NCBI RefSeq assembly: GCF_001507335.1
Contig: NZ_LMAH01000004.1
Coordinates: 1 to 64,000, forward strand
Source of the DNA: Chryseobacterium sp. JAH
GTDB lineage: Bacteria; Bacteroidota; Bacteroidia; Flavobacteriales; Weeksellaceae
Direction: 5' to 3'
DNA length: 64,000 bases
Shown here: positions 33,220-42,527 of the stretch, in pieces
How positions within the stretch are numbered: position 1 is the first letter of the stretch
Layout of the letters: each line of letters begins with the position of its first letter
The notes under the pieces: model-generated
The model's input: the letters and a program-made list of their open reading frames with translations, nothing else
Told to the model about the DNA's origin: nothing
Database searches by the model: none
Made by a program: the position numbers and the translations under genes

Positions 33220-33319
33220 TTCATCAAAATTAATTCCCCACCCCTAAAGGGTGTAATTTGATGAATTTTAAGGACTTTTCCTCTCTTTAGGGTTGGGTAA
33301 GAAAAGTTCTTAAAATTTC
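33220..33319. repeat. Two adjacent hairpin repeats between xylA and the transporter
   Basis: TTCATCAAAATTA at 33220-33232 pairs with TAATTTGATGAA at 33254-33265. GAATTTTAAGGACTTTTC at 33263-33280 pairs with GAAAAGTTCTTAAAATTTC at 33301-33319. Both loops carry a related C/T or G-rich word (CCCACCCCTAAAG and CTTTAGGGTTGGG), themselves complementary. Could be a REP-like element or a processing/termination structure. Confidence 0.55.
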
Positions 33320-33383
33320 AAACAACTGGTTTGATTGATAAAAGATATTTATCATTTTCTAACAATTAAAACTAAATCAAACT

Positions 33384-34805
33384 ATGCAAATAATAGATTC
33401 TGGTCCTAAATATTCTTCAGGAACAAAGGCGCAGATCAATATGCTGTACGTTACCGTACTCACGTTGGTCGCCACTTTGGGAGGACTTTTGTTTGGATAC
33501 GACACGGCTGTAATTTCCGGAGCCGAAAAATCGATCCAGGAATACCTGATCATTCCATTAGGATTGAGTTCACTGGCACACGGAGCGACCATTTCGAGCG
33601 CATTGATCGGATGCATCATCGGCGGCGCTATTTCCGGGATGATCTCCACAAAGCTGGGAAGAAAAAAATCTTTGATGCTTTCAGCATTTCTGTTCTTCAT
33701 CAGTGCTTTGGGAGCGGCCTATCCTGAATTTTTATTCTTCAAACACGGCGAACACTCCATGGGTGTTTTGCTGGCATTTAATTTTTATAGGATCATTGGT
33801 GGAATCGGTGTAGGACTGGCTTCGGCGGTCTGCCCGATGTACATTGGTGAGATTGCACCTGCCGAAATACGTGGTAAACTGGTATCATTGAATCAGTTTG
33901 CCATTATTTTCGGGATGCTCGTAGTTTACTTTGTGAACTGGGGCATCGCAAGTGGACAAACCGTAGAATGGATCAACGAAATCGGATGGAGATATATGTT
34001 TTTGTCACTGACGATTCCTTCTGCCCTATTCGGAATTCTACTGTTTTTTGTTCCTGAAACGCCGCGTTACCTGACGTTCGTTAACAAAGATGCGGAAGCA
34101 CTTAAAATTTTAACTAAAATCAATGGTGAAGCCCGTGGAAAAGAAATTTTCTCAGAAATTAAAAGCACCGTTGTTGAGCATAAAAGTGAAATTTTCGCAT
34201 TCGGAAAAACCGTAATTGTGATCGGAATTTTGCTTTCTGTTTTCCAGCAGTTTGTGGGAATTAACGTGGCTTTATATTATGCTCCGAGAATTTTCGAAAG
34301 TATGGGTGTTCATAAAGATTCATCGATGTTGCAAACCGTTGTAATGGGATTGGTGAATGTTGTATTTACCGTTATCGCTATTTTCACAGTGGATAAATGG
34401 GGAAGAAAACCTTTATTGATTGTCGGTTCAGTCGGAATGGCGATTGGTATGTTTGCGATAGCAATTTTATCGTATTACCAGATTATCGGGATTGCAACTT
34501 TGGTATTCATCATTGTTTACACAGCTTCATTTATGATGTCTTGGGGACCGATTTGCTGGGTTTTAATCTCAGAAATATTCCCGAATAAAATCAGAGGAAG
34601 TGCCATTGCGATTGCAGTTGCGGCTCAGTGGGCAGCGAATTATTTAATTTCATCAACTTATCCTTTTATGATGGAATTCAGTGGAGCATTTACTTACGGA
34701 TTTTATGGTGTGATGAGTGTTCTGTCCCTATTCTTTGTATGGAAATGGGTTCCTGAAACCAAAGGAAAATCTCTTGAAGAGATCGAAAAGATTTGGGAAA
34801 AATAA
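33384..34805 (+). CDS. Sugar porter family MFS transporter (probable xylose/H+ symporter)
   Basis: 473 residues, twelve predicted membrane helices. Family signatures are in place: GLLFGYDTAVISGAEKSI in helix 1, LGRKKSLML after helix 2, FVPETPRYL at the central loop, VFQQFVGINVALYYAPRIF in helix 7, KWGRKPLLIVGS, and the C-terminal VPETKGKSLEEIE. Resembles XylE. Its place after xylB and xylA indicates xylose uptake. An extra hydrophilic loop occurs near residues 108-122 (FLFFKHGEHSMGVL). Ends in a clear terminator. Confidence 0.92.
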   Translation: MQIIDSGPKYSSGTKAQINMLYVTVLTLVATLGGLLFGYDTAVISGAEKSIQEYLIIPLGLSSLAHGATISSALIGCIIGGAISGMISTKLGRKKSLMLSAFLFFISALGAAYPEFLFFKHGEHSMGVLLAFNFYRIIGGIGVGLASAVCPMYIGEIAPAEIRGKLVSLNQFAIIFGMLVVYFVNWGIASGQTVEWINEIGWRYMFLSLTIPSALFGILLFFVPETPRYLTFVNKDAEALKILTKINGEARGKEIFSEIKSTVVEHKSEIFAFGKTVIVIGILLSVFQQFVGINVALYYAPRIFESMGVHKDSSMLQTVVMGLVNVVFTVIAIFTVDKWGRKPLLIVGSVGMAIGMFAIAILSYYQIIGIATLVFIIVYTASFMMSWGPICWVLISEIFPNKIRGSAIAIAVAAQWAANYLISSTYPFMMEFSGAFTYGFYGVMSVLSLFFVWKWVPETKGKSLEEIEKIWEK

Positions 34806-34834
34806 ATATACTTTAGTTTTATAATTAGTTTGTT

Positions 34835-34866
34835 GAGGGCACCGGGATTTTTCGGTGCTCTTTTTT
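34835..34866 (+). terminator. Terminator of the xylose cassette
   Basis: GAG-GCACCG and CGGTGC-TC pair with one bulge around GGATTTTT and are followed by six T. Confidence 0.8.
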
Positions 34867-35185
34867 ATAACTTTGGTAGATTGAGATTAGGTTATTAAAA
34901 CAAATCATATTTTTCCGAAAGCAGAAAACAAAACAATTATTACTTACTGTTTTTCCGATTATTTAAAAAACCTAAAATTTATTGCAAAGTTGCCCGTTAT
35001 ACATTTATTTTAGAATTTGGTTTTTCAGTCGTTTTTTCCTGACAATCAATCAAGACAAGGCTCAAAATTATTTGGCTTAAAATTATTTATTTCATCTAAT
35101 AAATTCTTAGTTTACTTCTTTATATAAGCACTATTTTTTATTACCTTCACGTCATAAAACCCCTGTTAAATATAAATTAATCAAT
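34867..35185. other. AT-rich spacer
   Basis: No gene, RNA or repeat recognised in this stretch. Confidence 0.4.
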
Positions 35186-35416
35186 TTATTGATTTTCAAT
35201 AAACATTATGTAATTGCTCATAAAATTCTTTGACTTGTCATCCATTGTTTCAAACTCAAATATTTCATTCTTTTTCAAAACAAACTGAGTGTTAAAATTA
35301 CGATTACAATACCCTTCGCCTGATTTGGAAACTTAATCTAAGATTTCAAATTGTTTTTTGGCCATTTCATCAGTTGCAAATTCATAGACACGAATGTGAA
35401 AGTTGTAATAATAGCT
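35186..35416 (-). pseudogene. C-terminal remnant of an unknown protein
   Basis: A 77-codon frame with protein-like content but no start and one internal TAA. It reads SYYYNFHIRVYEFATDEMAK, a stop after FEILD, then VSKSGEGYCNRNFNTQFVLK and ends KNFMSNYIMFIENQ. Probably the last part of a small protein, perhaps an orphan immunity gene at the tail of the T6SS effector region. No family recognised. Confidence 0.5.
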
Positions 35417-35502
35417 GGAAAAATTTTATTACTTCGATTGATTTTTATTCTCCTATTATACTTGGTTCTTTTTGACCTAGTTTTAATCGAATAAACCCTC
35501 AT

Positions 35503-35813
35503 CTATTTCATGTTAATATGATATTGAATATGTTTCACACAATCGAAAATAAAGCTATATTCATCTTTTGATTTATCAACTGTATAAGAGTTTAACTCTA
35601 CATCCTTCTTTCTAATTCTTTATTTAAATTATTTATAAGACCTAAATTATCGGGCATATTTACGGTATAAATAGTATCATGAGTATATTCGGTGTTAAAC
35701 AGTTTATATACTATAGAATCTTCTAACTTTTTTTGACAAGAAAAAACAAGCAGGCAGATAAAGCTTATTAAAGGAGAGTGAAAAATTTCACTTTTTCCTA
35801 TATTTCTATACAT
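35503..35813 (-). pseudogene. Small lipoprotein gene with a frameshift
   Basis: From the ATG at 35813 it encodes MYRNIGKSEIFHSPLISFIC and a lipobox LVFSC, then a mature part (DTIYTVNMPDNLGLINNLNK). The open frame stops at 35598 after ELERRM. A second frame continues immediately with KDVELNSYTVDKSKDEYSFI and CVKHIQYHINMK before a stop at 35503-35505. A one-base shift near 35605 would join them into a protein of about 103 residues. Either a broken gene or a short lipoprotein with a chance downstream frame. Confidence 0.5.
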
Positions 35814-35823
35814 TCTAATCACT

Positions 35824-36027
35824 TTACATTTCAAGCTCTCCAATTCCATTATTAATATTAAGTTTTACCGTTGCTTCATAATCAATCCTTTTATCAGGAC
35901 TTTCTTCGTTTCCGGAAAAATATTTTGTAGTTACACCATATTTTCTGGTTTGTAGTCCGTTGGGATTAATCTTTAAGGTATTTAATCTATTTTGTATCTC
36001 CTTTTTTGTTAATCTTAATTCATTCAT
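35824..36027 (-). CDS. Small uncharacterised protein at the end of the T6SS region
   Basis: 67 residues from the ATG at 36027 (MNELRLTKKEIQNRLNTLKI), soluble and basic at the N-terminus, ending INNGIGELEM. It overlaps or abuts the broken lipoprotein gene downstream and follows the DUF2931 lipoprotein by 84 bases. No family recognised. It may be a fragment of an effector or immunity gene. Confidence 0.4.
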   Translation of the reverse strand: MNELRLTKKEIQNRLNTLKINPNGLQTRKYGVTTKYFSGNEESPDKRIDYEATVKLNINNGIGELEM

Positions 36028-36111
36028 TCGCAACTAGTTTTCTGATTTAAACTTCATAAAATTCCCTTTAATAAAGAATTAATCTGTGTTCAGTTAAGCA
36101 ATTTTTTTCAA

Positions 36112-37200
36112 CTATTTAAATGACTCTTTAAATCTTCTCTCGCTTTTATAAATTCTAATACTGTCTGCTTGAAAGGGCTGATTATTTAGATAAACTTGAA
36201 AACTGTTGTTATCGGGATCAATTTTAATATTTAGCTTAAAGTTTCCCACATTTTTAAATGCTTCATTTGCCTTTTCCCAATTGAAAAAAACACGTCCCTC
36301 AAAAGCTTCATTCTTTCCTGTTTCCCAGAAGAAATTCATTTCTCTCGGTATTGCTTTTTCTTTTACTGTCGGATTTTCTACAAACGGTCGCAGCAGAATA
36401 TCTCTCTCACCATTATAATACTCTGTGTTTATAGAAAACAGTTTAAAATTTTTGTTCTCTGAACTTATCTTTGGTGACCAATTGTATCTTGTTCTATATT
36501 TTAACCATTTTTCAGGTGATTCATTAGGCAAATAATATTCTTTTGCCAACTGTTCAAACAAAGTGGCATCAACTCTATAAGTTTTTTGGTATTTTTCTTT
36601 TAGTCTTTTAATTTCAGACTCATTAGTAATTTTTTCAGCTTGATATTGTCCTAATTCTATCTGCGTCGGTCCGAAGCCAAGCCAGACTACAACCATTCCA
36701 TTTGGTGCAAAACCAAAAATGAGATCCGACATTTCGTAATAAGATTTGGCAAAAGCATTATACTTTTTACGATAATCAGGCTCATCACGAACGTTAATAA
36801 ATTCTTTCATAGATTCTTTAGATGACTCAGATTCATCTACTGCATAAGCTCTCTGAACAAATTCTTTCACTTTATCAATTGGAAAATTCGCTTTTAAATG
36901 GTAAAAAGCACTTTCGCTTTCCGCATAATATTTTATATCTGCTCCGATTGGTGTTCCGCTCTGTTCGGTAAAACCTTTCCCGGAGCTCCCCCAATTTCCT
37001 GATGAACTACCATAAGGTAATTGAGCGGAAATCTTTTCCAGTGTTATTAAAGAATCTTCTACCGGAGTGATTAGATGTTTATTATCCGTATGCGAAATTT
37101 GTACATTATATGTAGGAGCCATAGGTTCTTTTTCCATTTTTTGGCAATTCATGAGCTGAAATAAGCTCGTTAAAAAAAATATTATTTTAAATTTATCCAT
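36112..37200 (-). CDS. DUF2931-family lipoprotein, candidate immunity protein
   Basis: 362 residues. N-terminal signal peptide with lipobox (LFQLMNC, Cys at about 19), so probably anchored in a membrane facing the periplasm. The central segment LIFGFAPNGMVVVWLGFGPT is the hallmark of DUF2931 proteins, which commonly sit beside T6SS lipase effectors. The C-terminal region (FFWETGKNEAFEGRVFFNWE) is also typical. Its start overlaps the end of the Tle1-like gene by 8 bases, so the two are co-translated; this suggests protection against that lipase. Immunity role is inferred. Confidence 0.65.
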   Translation of the reverse strand: MDKFKIIFFLTSLFQLMNCQKMEKEPMAPTYNVQISHTDNKHLITPVEDSLITLEKISAQLPYGSSSGNWGSSGKGFTEQSGTPIGADIKYYAESESAFYHLKANFPIDKVKEFVQRAYAVDESESSKESMKEFINVRDEPDYRKKYNAFAKSYYEMSDLIFGFAPNGMVVVWLGFGPTQIELGQYQAEKITNESEIKRLKEKYQKTYRVDATLFEQLAKEYYLPNESPEKWLKYRTRYNWSPKISSENKNFKLFSINTEYYNGERDILLRPFVENPTVKEKAIPREMNFFWETGKNEAFEGRVFFNWEKANEAFKNVGNFKLNIKIDPDNNSFQVYLNNQPFQADSIRIYKSERRFKESFK

Positions 37201-38836
37201 CTAATATTGTTCTTTTGCGTTCTGATGAAGGATGTACTCCCGACACAATAGGTCCCATACCGAAAGCATCAAGATTCGCCGACCAATGTAAATATCCTTT
37301 TCTTAAATCTTTCAAATCATTCGTATTCATATTAAAATTTAAATAAGAATAACTCTTTGACGTACTTACATATGCTGAAGATGAAATCTTCTGTCCGGCT
37401 TTTATCTTTTCAACGTAATTATTTCTTAAATCAACACATTTTTCTACATAATTTTGAAGATGTGATGAAATTTTAGTGATTGTAGCATCTGTAATTTGAT
37501 TTTTCTTTCTTTGAATATCTAAATATTTCACGCCAAAAAAATCAGAAAAATGAAACATATAATGCAACGGAAGCTTATCAAAATGATTTGATAAATCACG
37601 TTTACCCCACAATTCATATTTATATTGCACACCAAATCTAGTTGGATATGTTTTTGTCACAATACTTATCTGAGCTGGATCATACCAACCTTCTTCAATC
37701 AGTAGACTGCGGTATTTTTCGCAAGATTGTTTGTCATTACTCGCTTTGTATATGAGAACATTTTCATTTTCTCCATCAACATAGCCGCCTCCAATATCAG
37801 AATGTACTCCCGGAAATGTAAATTGTAGCCCATGTATTCCTGTACTTTCGATATTAGTTAAACTAAAATTATCTCTAAATTCATCTGCAGAAGCTATCTG
37901 AAATATAAAATGAGCATTTTGAACGGCATTCAGTCCCAGTTGTTCAGAATCATTTTTTACAAACCAGTTTCCCCTGTGATTGGCACCATAAGAAGCAACT
38001 GTATCATATAATCCTACAAAATTGAATTTGATTTTTTTAATTTTTAAATTATTTGAAACTAAGCAAGCTCCGAAATAGCCAAAGTTAAGAAGATAAGAAT
38101 CTGTTTTATCTTTTGCTATATTTAAAATTTGTTCAATAGCTTTTTCATCTTTCTTTTCCTCCGCTTTCGACAATTCATAAAAATCAGGAGGATAAACTGT
38201 TAAGCCACCACCCAATTGTCTACTTGTATTGGGCGCCGTTGTAGAAACTTGTACAAAATGACGTGCTGCTGCTGCACCTCTGCTAAATCCATAAACATTT
38301 ACAGAAAGGACATCTATTTCTTTGCTTCCAAATCTGCTTTTAATTGCTTCAGCACCTTTTATACAGCCTTTTGTCACTTTTGCTTTTATTCCTCTTTCAG
38401 CAACACCCAATCCAGCTCCTCTTACAGGCAATCCGAGAGTGTCATTATCCGTTTTTCCGTCAACGGTTCCAATGCCCTCAATATACCATGAAACCTGATT
38501 ATCCGCCGTTGGATCTATCGCATCATATCCTCTGGCTACATTAGAATAATCATTAGCATAGCTTCCTGACTTTTTTTCTTTTGAACTTCCCTGTTCTGTA
38601 TTCGTCTTATTATTGAGTGTCCCATCAAAAAAAAGATTTAAACAAACATCAATTGTATTAACGGGCTTATCATTGGGATGCACTTCATTTGGACTGCTGT
38701 AGCTAACTCCCGTATCAGCTCCTTTCTGTAAAACATTTTGTATACCGTTATGGGCAATATTGCCTTTCGAGAAGGCCAATTGATCGCCTTCTGTTTGAGA
38801 ACTTACTTTACCTTCAACAAAATATTCAATACTCAT
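37193..38836 (-). CDS. T6SS phospholipase effector, Tle1-like (DUF2235)
   Basis: 547 residues. The N-terminal catalytic fold begins IDVCLNLFFDGTLNNKTN near 63-80. The nucleophile elbow is VYGFSRGAAAARHFV near 181-195 (G-x-S-x-G with Ser in FSRG). The acid/His region is likely around FPGVHSDIGGGYVDGENE near 338-356. It has no signal peptide, consistent with delivery by the VgrG encoded 2 bases upstream. It probably hydrolyses phospholipids of target membranes. The N-terminal 60 residues may be an adaptor to VgrG. Confidence 0.82.
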   Translation of the reverse strand: MSIEYFVEGKVSSQTEGDQLAFSKGNIAHNGIQNVLQKGADTGVSYSSPNEVHPNDKPVNTIDVCLNLFFDGTLNNKTNTEQGSSKEKKSGSYANDYSNVARGYDAIDPTADNQVSWYIEGIGTVDGKTDNDTLGLPVRGAGLGVAERGIKAKVTKGCIKGAEAIKSRFGSKEIDVLSVNVYGFSRGAAAARHFVQVSTTAPNTSRQLGGGLTVYPPDFYELSKAEEKKDEKAIEQILNIAKDKTDSYLLNFGYFGACLVSNNLKIKKIKFNFVGLYDTVASYGANHRGNWFVKNDSEQLGLNAVQNAHFIFQIASADEFRDNFSLTNIESTGIHGLQFTFPGVHSDIGGGYVDGENENVLIYKASNDKQSCEKYRSLLIEEGWYDPAQISIVTKTYPTRFGVQYKYELWGKRDLSNHFDKLPLHYMFHFSDFFGVKYLDIQRKKNQITDATITKISSHLQNYVEKCVDLRNNYVEKIKAGQKISSSAYVSTSKSYSYLNFNMNTNDLKDLRKGYLHWSANLDAFGMGPIVSGVHPSSERKRTILDG

Positions 38837-38838
38837 GA

Positions 38839-40797
38839 CTAATAGTTTTTAGACTTTTCGCCACTGTTATTTTTAACTTCTTTTTCTGCATGATGCTCAA
38901 CATTTCCTTTACTGCTTACTTCAATTCCTTGCAAGCTGATAAGTTTATGTTCTTTCTCTCCAAAAGTTTCCATATCACCCTTTACATAATGCGTTAGTTT
39001 ACCTGTAACGTTGGTGAAAAAGTTGCCTAGAATCCCCACATTTTTCATTGCTCCCACAGATTCAGAAAAATTCATTGTAATACTTTCTGTTTTATTCATC
39101 CCCACTGTGTTTGATTGATTGGCTCCAACATTAGTAGTCATATTCTGTCCCACCGAAATATTCATGTTACCACCCGCATTAAAATTAATATCATTAGGTG
39201 CAGTTACTGTAATATTTCCCTTTCCATCCATGAAATAGGTATTTCCGCTCGGATCGATGATATTTACACTTCCTTCATCATCATTCATCAGAACTTTAAT
39301 GCCGCTTTTGGTTTGGATGGAACGCATGTGATTATTGATTCCACCCCCTAAACCAACTCCCCCATGAAACATTCCTCCCATGACGAAAGGTCTATCGGGG
39401 TGATTATGCACAAAATTCACCATCACCTGATCGCCAACTTCAGGAATCGCAACATAACCACGGTTTTGAGTAATCTGATCTGTTCCTCCCGCATCGGGAC
39501 TCATCATTCTGATAAAATGCGTCGTGTCATTCGTCTGCCAGTCAAACCTCACCTGAACTCTACCCTGTCCCTCAGGATCGGTGTTGGAAATGACCGTGGC
39601 TATTTGTGGTTCAGCTTTTGGTATCGCGAATTCCGGTTTTGGTAAAAATCCTGTATCTGATGCAATTCCATGGAAACTTCCGGTGTAATGACCAATTGTA
39701 TCAATTTCATGAGTCGTTTCTGTCACCATAATTCTGGTGAAGTACGAAGTTTCATTGGTGTCGGGTTTTCGCATTTCGATATCGACTGCGCAACCCGGAT
39801 GTAAAAATGGAACCGTGGTAGAACCTGAAACAGTAAATACATTCACCGCTTCACTTCCCGCTGTGCTTTTCTGAGAGTACTCTACATCTAAATGCGTCGT
39901 TGCTTTGATTGGAGCAACTCTTAATGAAGGCGTTTTATAAATATTGTCGTTATGCTGATAAGCTGTTTTTGCCAAATCTCCAACATGTTGAATAGGCGTT
40001 GCCCCTGACTTCAGAATTTCATTTTTGTTACTGTTGTAGCCGTAGAACTGAGGTTTTGTGTGAACTGCTTTTAATTCAACTTTGATGTCGTTGGCACTGC
40101 TTCCGTAAGTTAATTTGATCGGTTGGTTCTGTGGTGGAAGCTTTCCGAAGTGCAATACTTCACCATCGTAGTAGAACTGTTCGCCATACGCTTCTGCCAT
40201 TCTCGCCAGATAGTTGTAATGCGTTTCGTCGTATTGGCTGCTGTATAGGATTTGAGAATAATCATTCGTATCGATTCTGATATCAAACCGGCTTTTATCT
40301 AAACCCTGCTTGATGACCTCTTCAGCGATAATTCCCATATTCACAGGCTGGGCTCCGCCAAAACTTTGAATATGAGGTGCGCCATCCAATAAAATGGTAG
40401 GACTGTAACCCGATAGAACGATATTTCCCAAACTCATTCTTTCCTGACTGAAACCAACTCCCGTAATCACACCCACAAAAGTTCGTTCCGGGCTTTTGTC
40501 GATGTCTTTGTAAGAAATAACGGCTGTGAGTCTTTTTCCTAAAAATTTATTGGCTTCTTCTAATGTATGGGTTTGGCGGTCGCCTAAAGTATCATGAGCC
40601 AAAGTAAGCGTAAACTCGTGGTGTTTCTGTGAACTTTGGGTAAGTTTGAAATGCTTGTAATATTTAATCACTTTACCTTCAATTACCAAAGATAACTTGA
40701 CTAATCGGTTGATGCCCGTATGATGATTCTCTGAGATTCCTGCCGCATTCTGAGACGGGCGGAAAGATGAACCTCCGGTTTTTTCTAAGGTATTCAT
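38839..40797 (-). CDS. vgrG: Type VI secretion system spike protein VgrG
   Basis: 652 residues. The gp27-like head covers about 1-380, the OB-fold gp5-like part includes VQVRFDWQTNDTTHFIRMMS and GYVAIPEVGDQVMVNFVHNH near 410-470, and DPSGNTYFMDGKGNITVTAP begins the beta-helix. The needle repeats are visible as NISVGQNMTTNVGANQSNTV near 550-575. The C-terminus is Lys/Glu/Ser-rich without an added toxin domain. It forms the puncturing spike, here tied to the Tle1-like lipase. It has its own transcription unit after the TssD terminator. Confidence 0.95.
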   Translation of the reverse strand: MNTLEKTGGSSFRPSQNAAGISENHHTGINRLVKLSLVIEGKVIKYYKHFKLTQSSQKHHEFTLTLAHDTLGDRQTHTLEEANKFLGKRLTAVISYKDIDKSPERTFVGVITGVGFSQERMSLGNIVLSGYSPTILLDGAPHIQSFGGAQPVNMGIIAEEVIKQGLDKSRFDIRIDTNDYSQILYSSQYDETHYNYLARMAEAYGEQFYYDGEVLHFGKLPPQNQPIKLTYGSSANDIKVELKAVHTKPQFYGYNSNKNEILKSGATPIQHVGDLAKTAYQHNDNIYKTPSLRVAPIKATTHLDVEYSQKSTAGSEAVNVFTVSGSTTVPFLHPGCAVDIEMRKPDTNETSYFTRIMVTETTHEIDTIGHYTGSFHGIASDTGFLPKPEFAIPKAEPQIATVISNTDPEGQGRVQVRFDWQTNDTTHFIRMMSPDAGGTDQITQNRGYVAIPEVGDQVMVNFVHNHPDRPFVMGGMFHGGVGLGGGINNHMRSIQTKSGIKVLMNDDEGSVNIIDPSGNTYFMDGKGNITVTAPNDINFNAGGNMNISVGQNMTTNVGANQSNTVGMNKTESITMNFSESVGAMKNVGILGNFFTNVTGKLTHYVKGDMETFGEKEHKLISLQGIEVSSKGNVEHHAEKEVKNNSGEKSKNY

Positions 40798-40933
40798 ATT
40801 GCGTGATTGTGTGGTACGTTAAATATACAAATTTTATTCAAATTCGTATGATGTATAAAACTTAATTATTATGCTAAAGCTAATACCATACGTGTTTTAC
40901 GTAAATATTTTTTAGAATTATAATTTTGTCAAA

Positions 40934-40957
40934 AAAGACTGTCTCACGACAGTCTTT
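40934..40957 (-). terminator. Terminator after tssD
   Basis: AAAGACTGTC and GACAGTCTTT form a 10-bp stem with a 4-base loop. On the minus strand it ends in a T run just after tssD. Confidence 0.8.
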
Positions 40958-40996
40958 GCTTTGTATACAATAATACTTAAAAGATAAACTTCAAAT

Positions 40997-41401
40997 TTAG
41001 CTTGTTGGCCAAAGACCTTCGTATGCTGCAGTTCCGTAATTGATCTTCTCTGCACTTACTATAAAGCTGATCAACATTGAGTTTTCGTCAACTGCATCGA
41101 AGTCTACTTCGTGCTGGATAACATATCCGTTTTCCCAATTCAAACTAATCAAAGTTCCTTCTTCATGAGATTTATTGAAAGTGATTTCACCAGAAGTTGG
41201 TTTGTATTTTCCGTTTAACAATGACTCTAAGATGTCAGATTTTTCTGTTGCCTCGATTGTCAGTTTAATTAATGCATTAGACGGGTCTGATGCTACTCTA
41301 CCCGATACGTCTGTTGATCTTGAAACGCTGTAGTTCAGTTTTAATAATTTCTGACCTTCGCTGCCGTTGAATTTTAAGATTCCTCTTGAATTTGCTGCCA
41401 T
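40997..41401 (-). CDS. tssD: T6SS tube protein TssD (Hcp-like)
   Basis: 134 residues, the size of Bacteroidota Hcp. Typical sequence includes GILKFNGSEGQKLLKLNYSV, LIKLTIEATEKSDILESLL and YVIQHEVDFDAVDENSM. The short strands and central helix fit the Hcp ring that stacks into the inner tube. It is flanked by its own promoter box and terminator, as expected for a protein needed in large amounts. Other Hcp copies may lie elsewhere. Confidence 0.92.
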   Translation of the reverse strand: MAANSRGILKFNGSEGQKLLKLNYSVSRSTDVSGRVASDPSNALIKLTIEATEKSDILESLLNGKYKPTSGEITFNKSHEEGTLISLNWENGYVIQHEVDFDAVDENSMLISFIVSAEKINYGTAAYEGLWPTS

Positions 41402-41451
41402 AATAAATAAATTTTAATCGTTAATTTTCGTGAAATGTTTTTTTCTTTACT

Positions 41452-41459
41452 CAAAGATA
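41452..41459 (-). promoter_or_regulatory. -7 box of tssD
   Basis: TATCTTTG on the minus strand, about 50 bases upstream of tssD; matches TAnnTTTG. Confidence 0.55.
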
Positions 41460-41567
41460 AATACACCCAAAATATTTTTAAAACTTTTTAATCATTATTT
41501 CGAAAATTGTAGTAATTCTACGATTTCATGTAGTAAAACTACGATTGACTTTTATTTAAAATTACAA

Positions 41568-42512
41568 TTAACATAATTCATCTATCTTAAAATCAGTCGA
41601 ATACAGAACACCAAAGTCTATATATGAATGATTGATTTCTAAAAATTTTACCAAACCTTTATCTTTTGAGAGAATATATCTTCCATTAAAATCAGCTTTT
41701 GCTGAATTTTGATTGAGTATCCATTCATCTTTATTTTCAGAAATTTCTGCCGTCTGATCAATATTTAATAATTCATCTTCTAAAATGATCTGAAAATGAG
41801 ATTTTCCGTTTTTGAAATCGTTCCTGATTTGCGCAAAATAAGTTTTGATCAGCCAATCTTCTTTCATCTTTTTCTGAAACAATTCCTGATTGAGAACGGC
41901 ATATTCAAATTCTTCGATGTAAATTTTTGCATATTGATCAGGAAATCGATCGAGCAAATTTGCTTTTATTTCAGGAAATTTTTCAATTGTTTTCTTTAAA
42001 AGATTGATTGAAACAATTTCACATTTTTGATTGGTTTGAATCTCAATTGGATCGATAGATTGAAAACAGGCAATCGCCATATCGCCGATTTTCGTCTGAT
42101 TTTGAATTGAAAAATTGTTTTTAGAAAGATGAAAAATATGCTGATTGAGTTCGTTTTTTATCCATTCTAAAGAAAATTGATATGAAAATGAGTTTTCAGT
42201 TTTTTTATGATCAACAAAAGATGATTCGGTGATGCTGACTTTATATTGAATGCTTAAATTTTCCGGATAGAAATTGATCTTAGGATTTCTTTCAGGACTT
42301 TTGAAAGGCGCATCATTCCTCGAATTGTATTTTTGGATTGCCAAATAATCCGGCAGAAACAATTTTCTTCCTGCGACTAAATTTTCAACAATATAATCTT
42401 CTCTCGCACAATGTTGATTGTGAAATTCTTTGATATAAATCGGATTTTCGAGATTGATTTGCTCGGCAATGCTTTGCAGAGTGTCGCCCTGGCGGATGAA
42501 ATGAAGCGTCAT
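41568..42512 (-). CDS. LysM-domain protein of the T6SS effector region
   Basis: 314 residues. An N-terminal LysM-like module (LHFIRQGDTLQSIAEQIN, then LVAGRKLFLPDYL) covers about residues 3-55. The rest is a hydrophilic region of unknown fold with many Lys and Phe. No signal peptide. LysM binds peptidoglycan sugars or serves as a structural module in tail-like machines, so it could be a spike or baseplate-linked adaptor. It starts 15 bases after a lipoprotein gene, so it belongs to the same transcript. Role is inferred. Confidence 0.65.
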   Translation of the reverse strand: MTLHFIRQGDTLQSIAEQINLENPIYIKEFHNQHCAREDYIVENLVAGRKLFLPDYLAIQKYNSRNDAPFKSPERNPKINFYPENLSIQYKVSITESSFVDHKKTENSFSYQFSLEWIKNELNQHIFHLSKNNFSIQNQTKIGDMAIACFQSIDPIEIQTNQKCEIVSINLLKKTIEKFPEIKANLLDRFPDQYAKIYIEEFEYAVLNQELFQKKMKEDWLIKTYFAQIRNDFKNGKSHFQIILEDELLNIDQTAEISENKDEWILNQNSAKADFNGRYILSKDKGLVKFLEINHSYIDFGVLYSTDFKIDELC

Positions 42513-42527
42513 AGATTAATTCAAATA

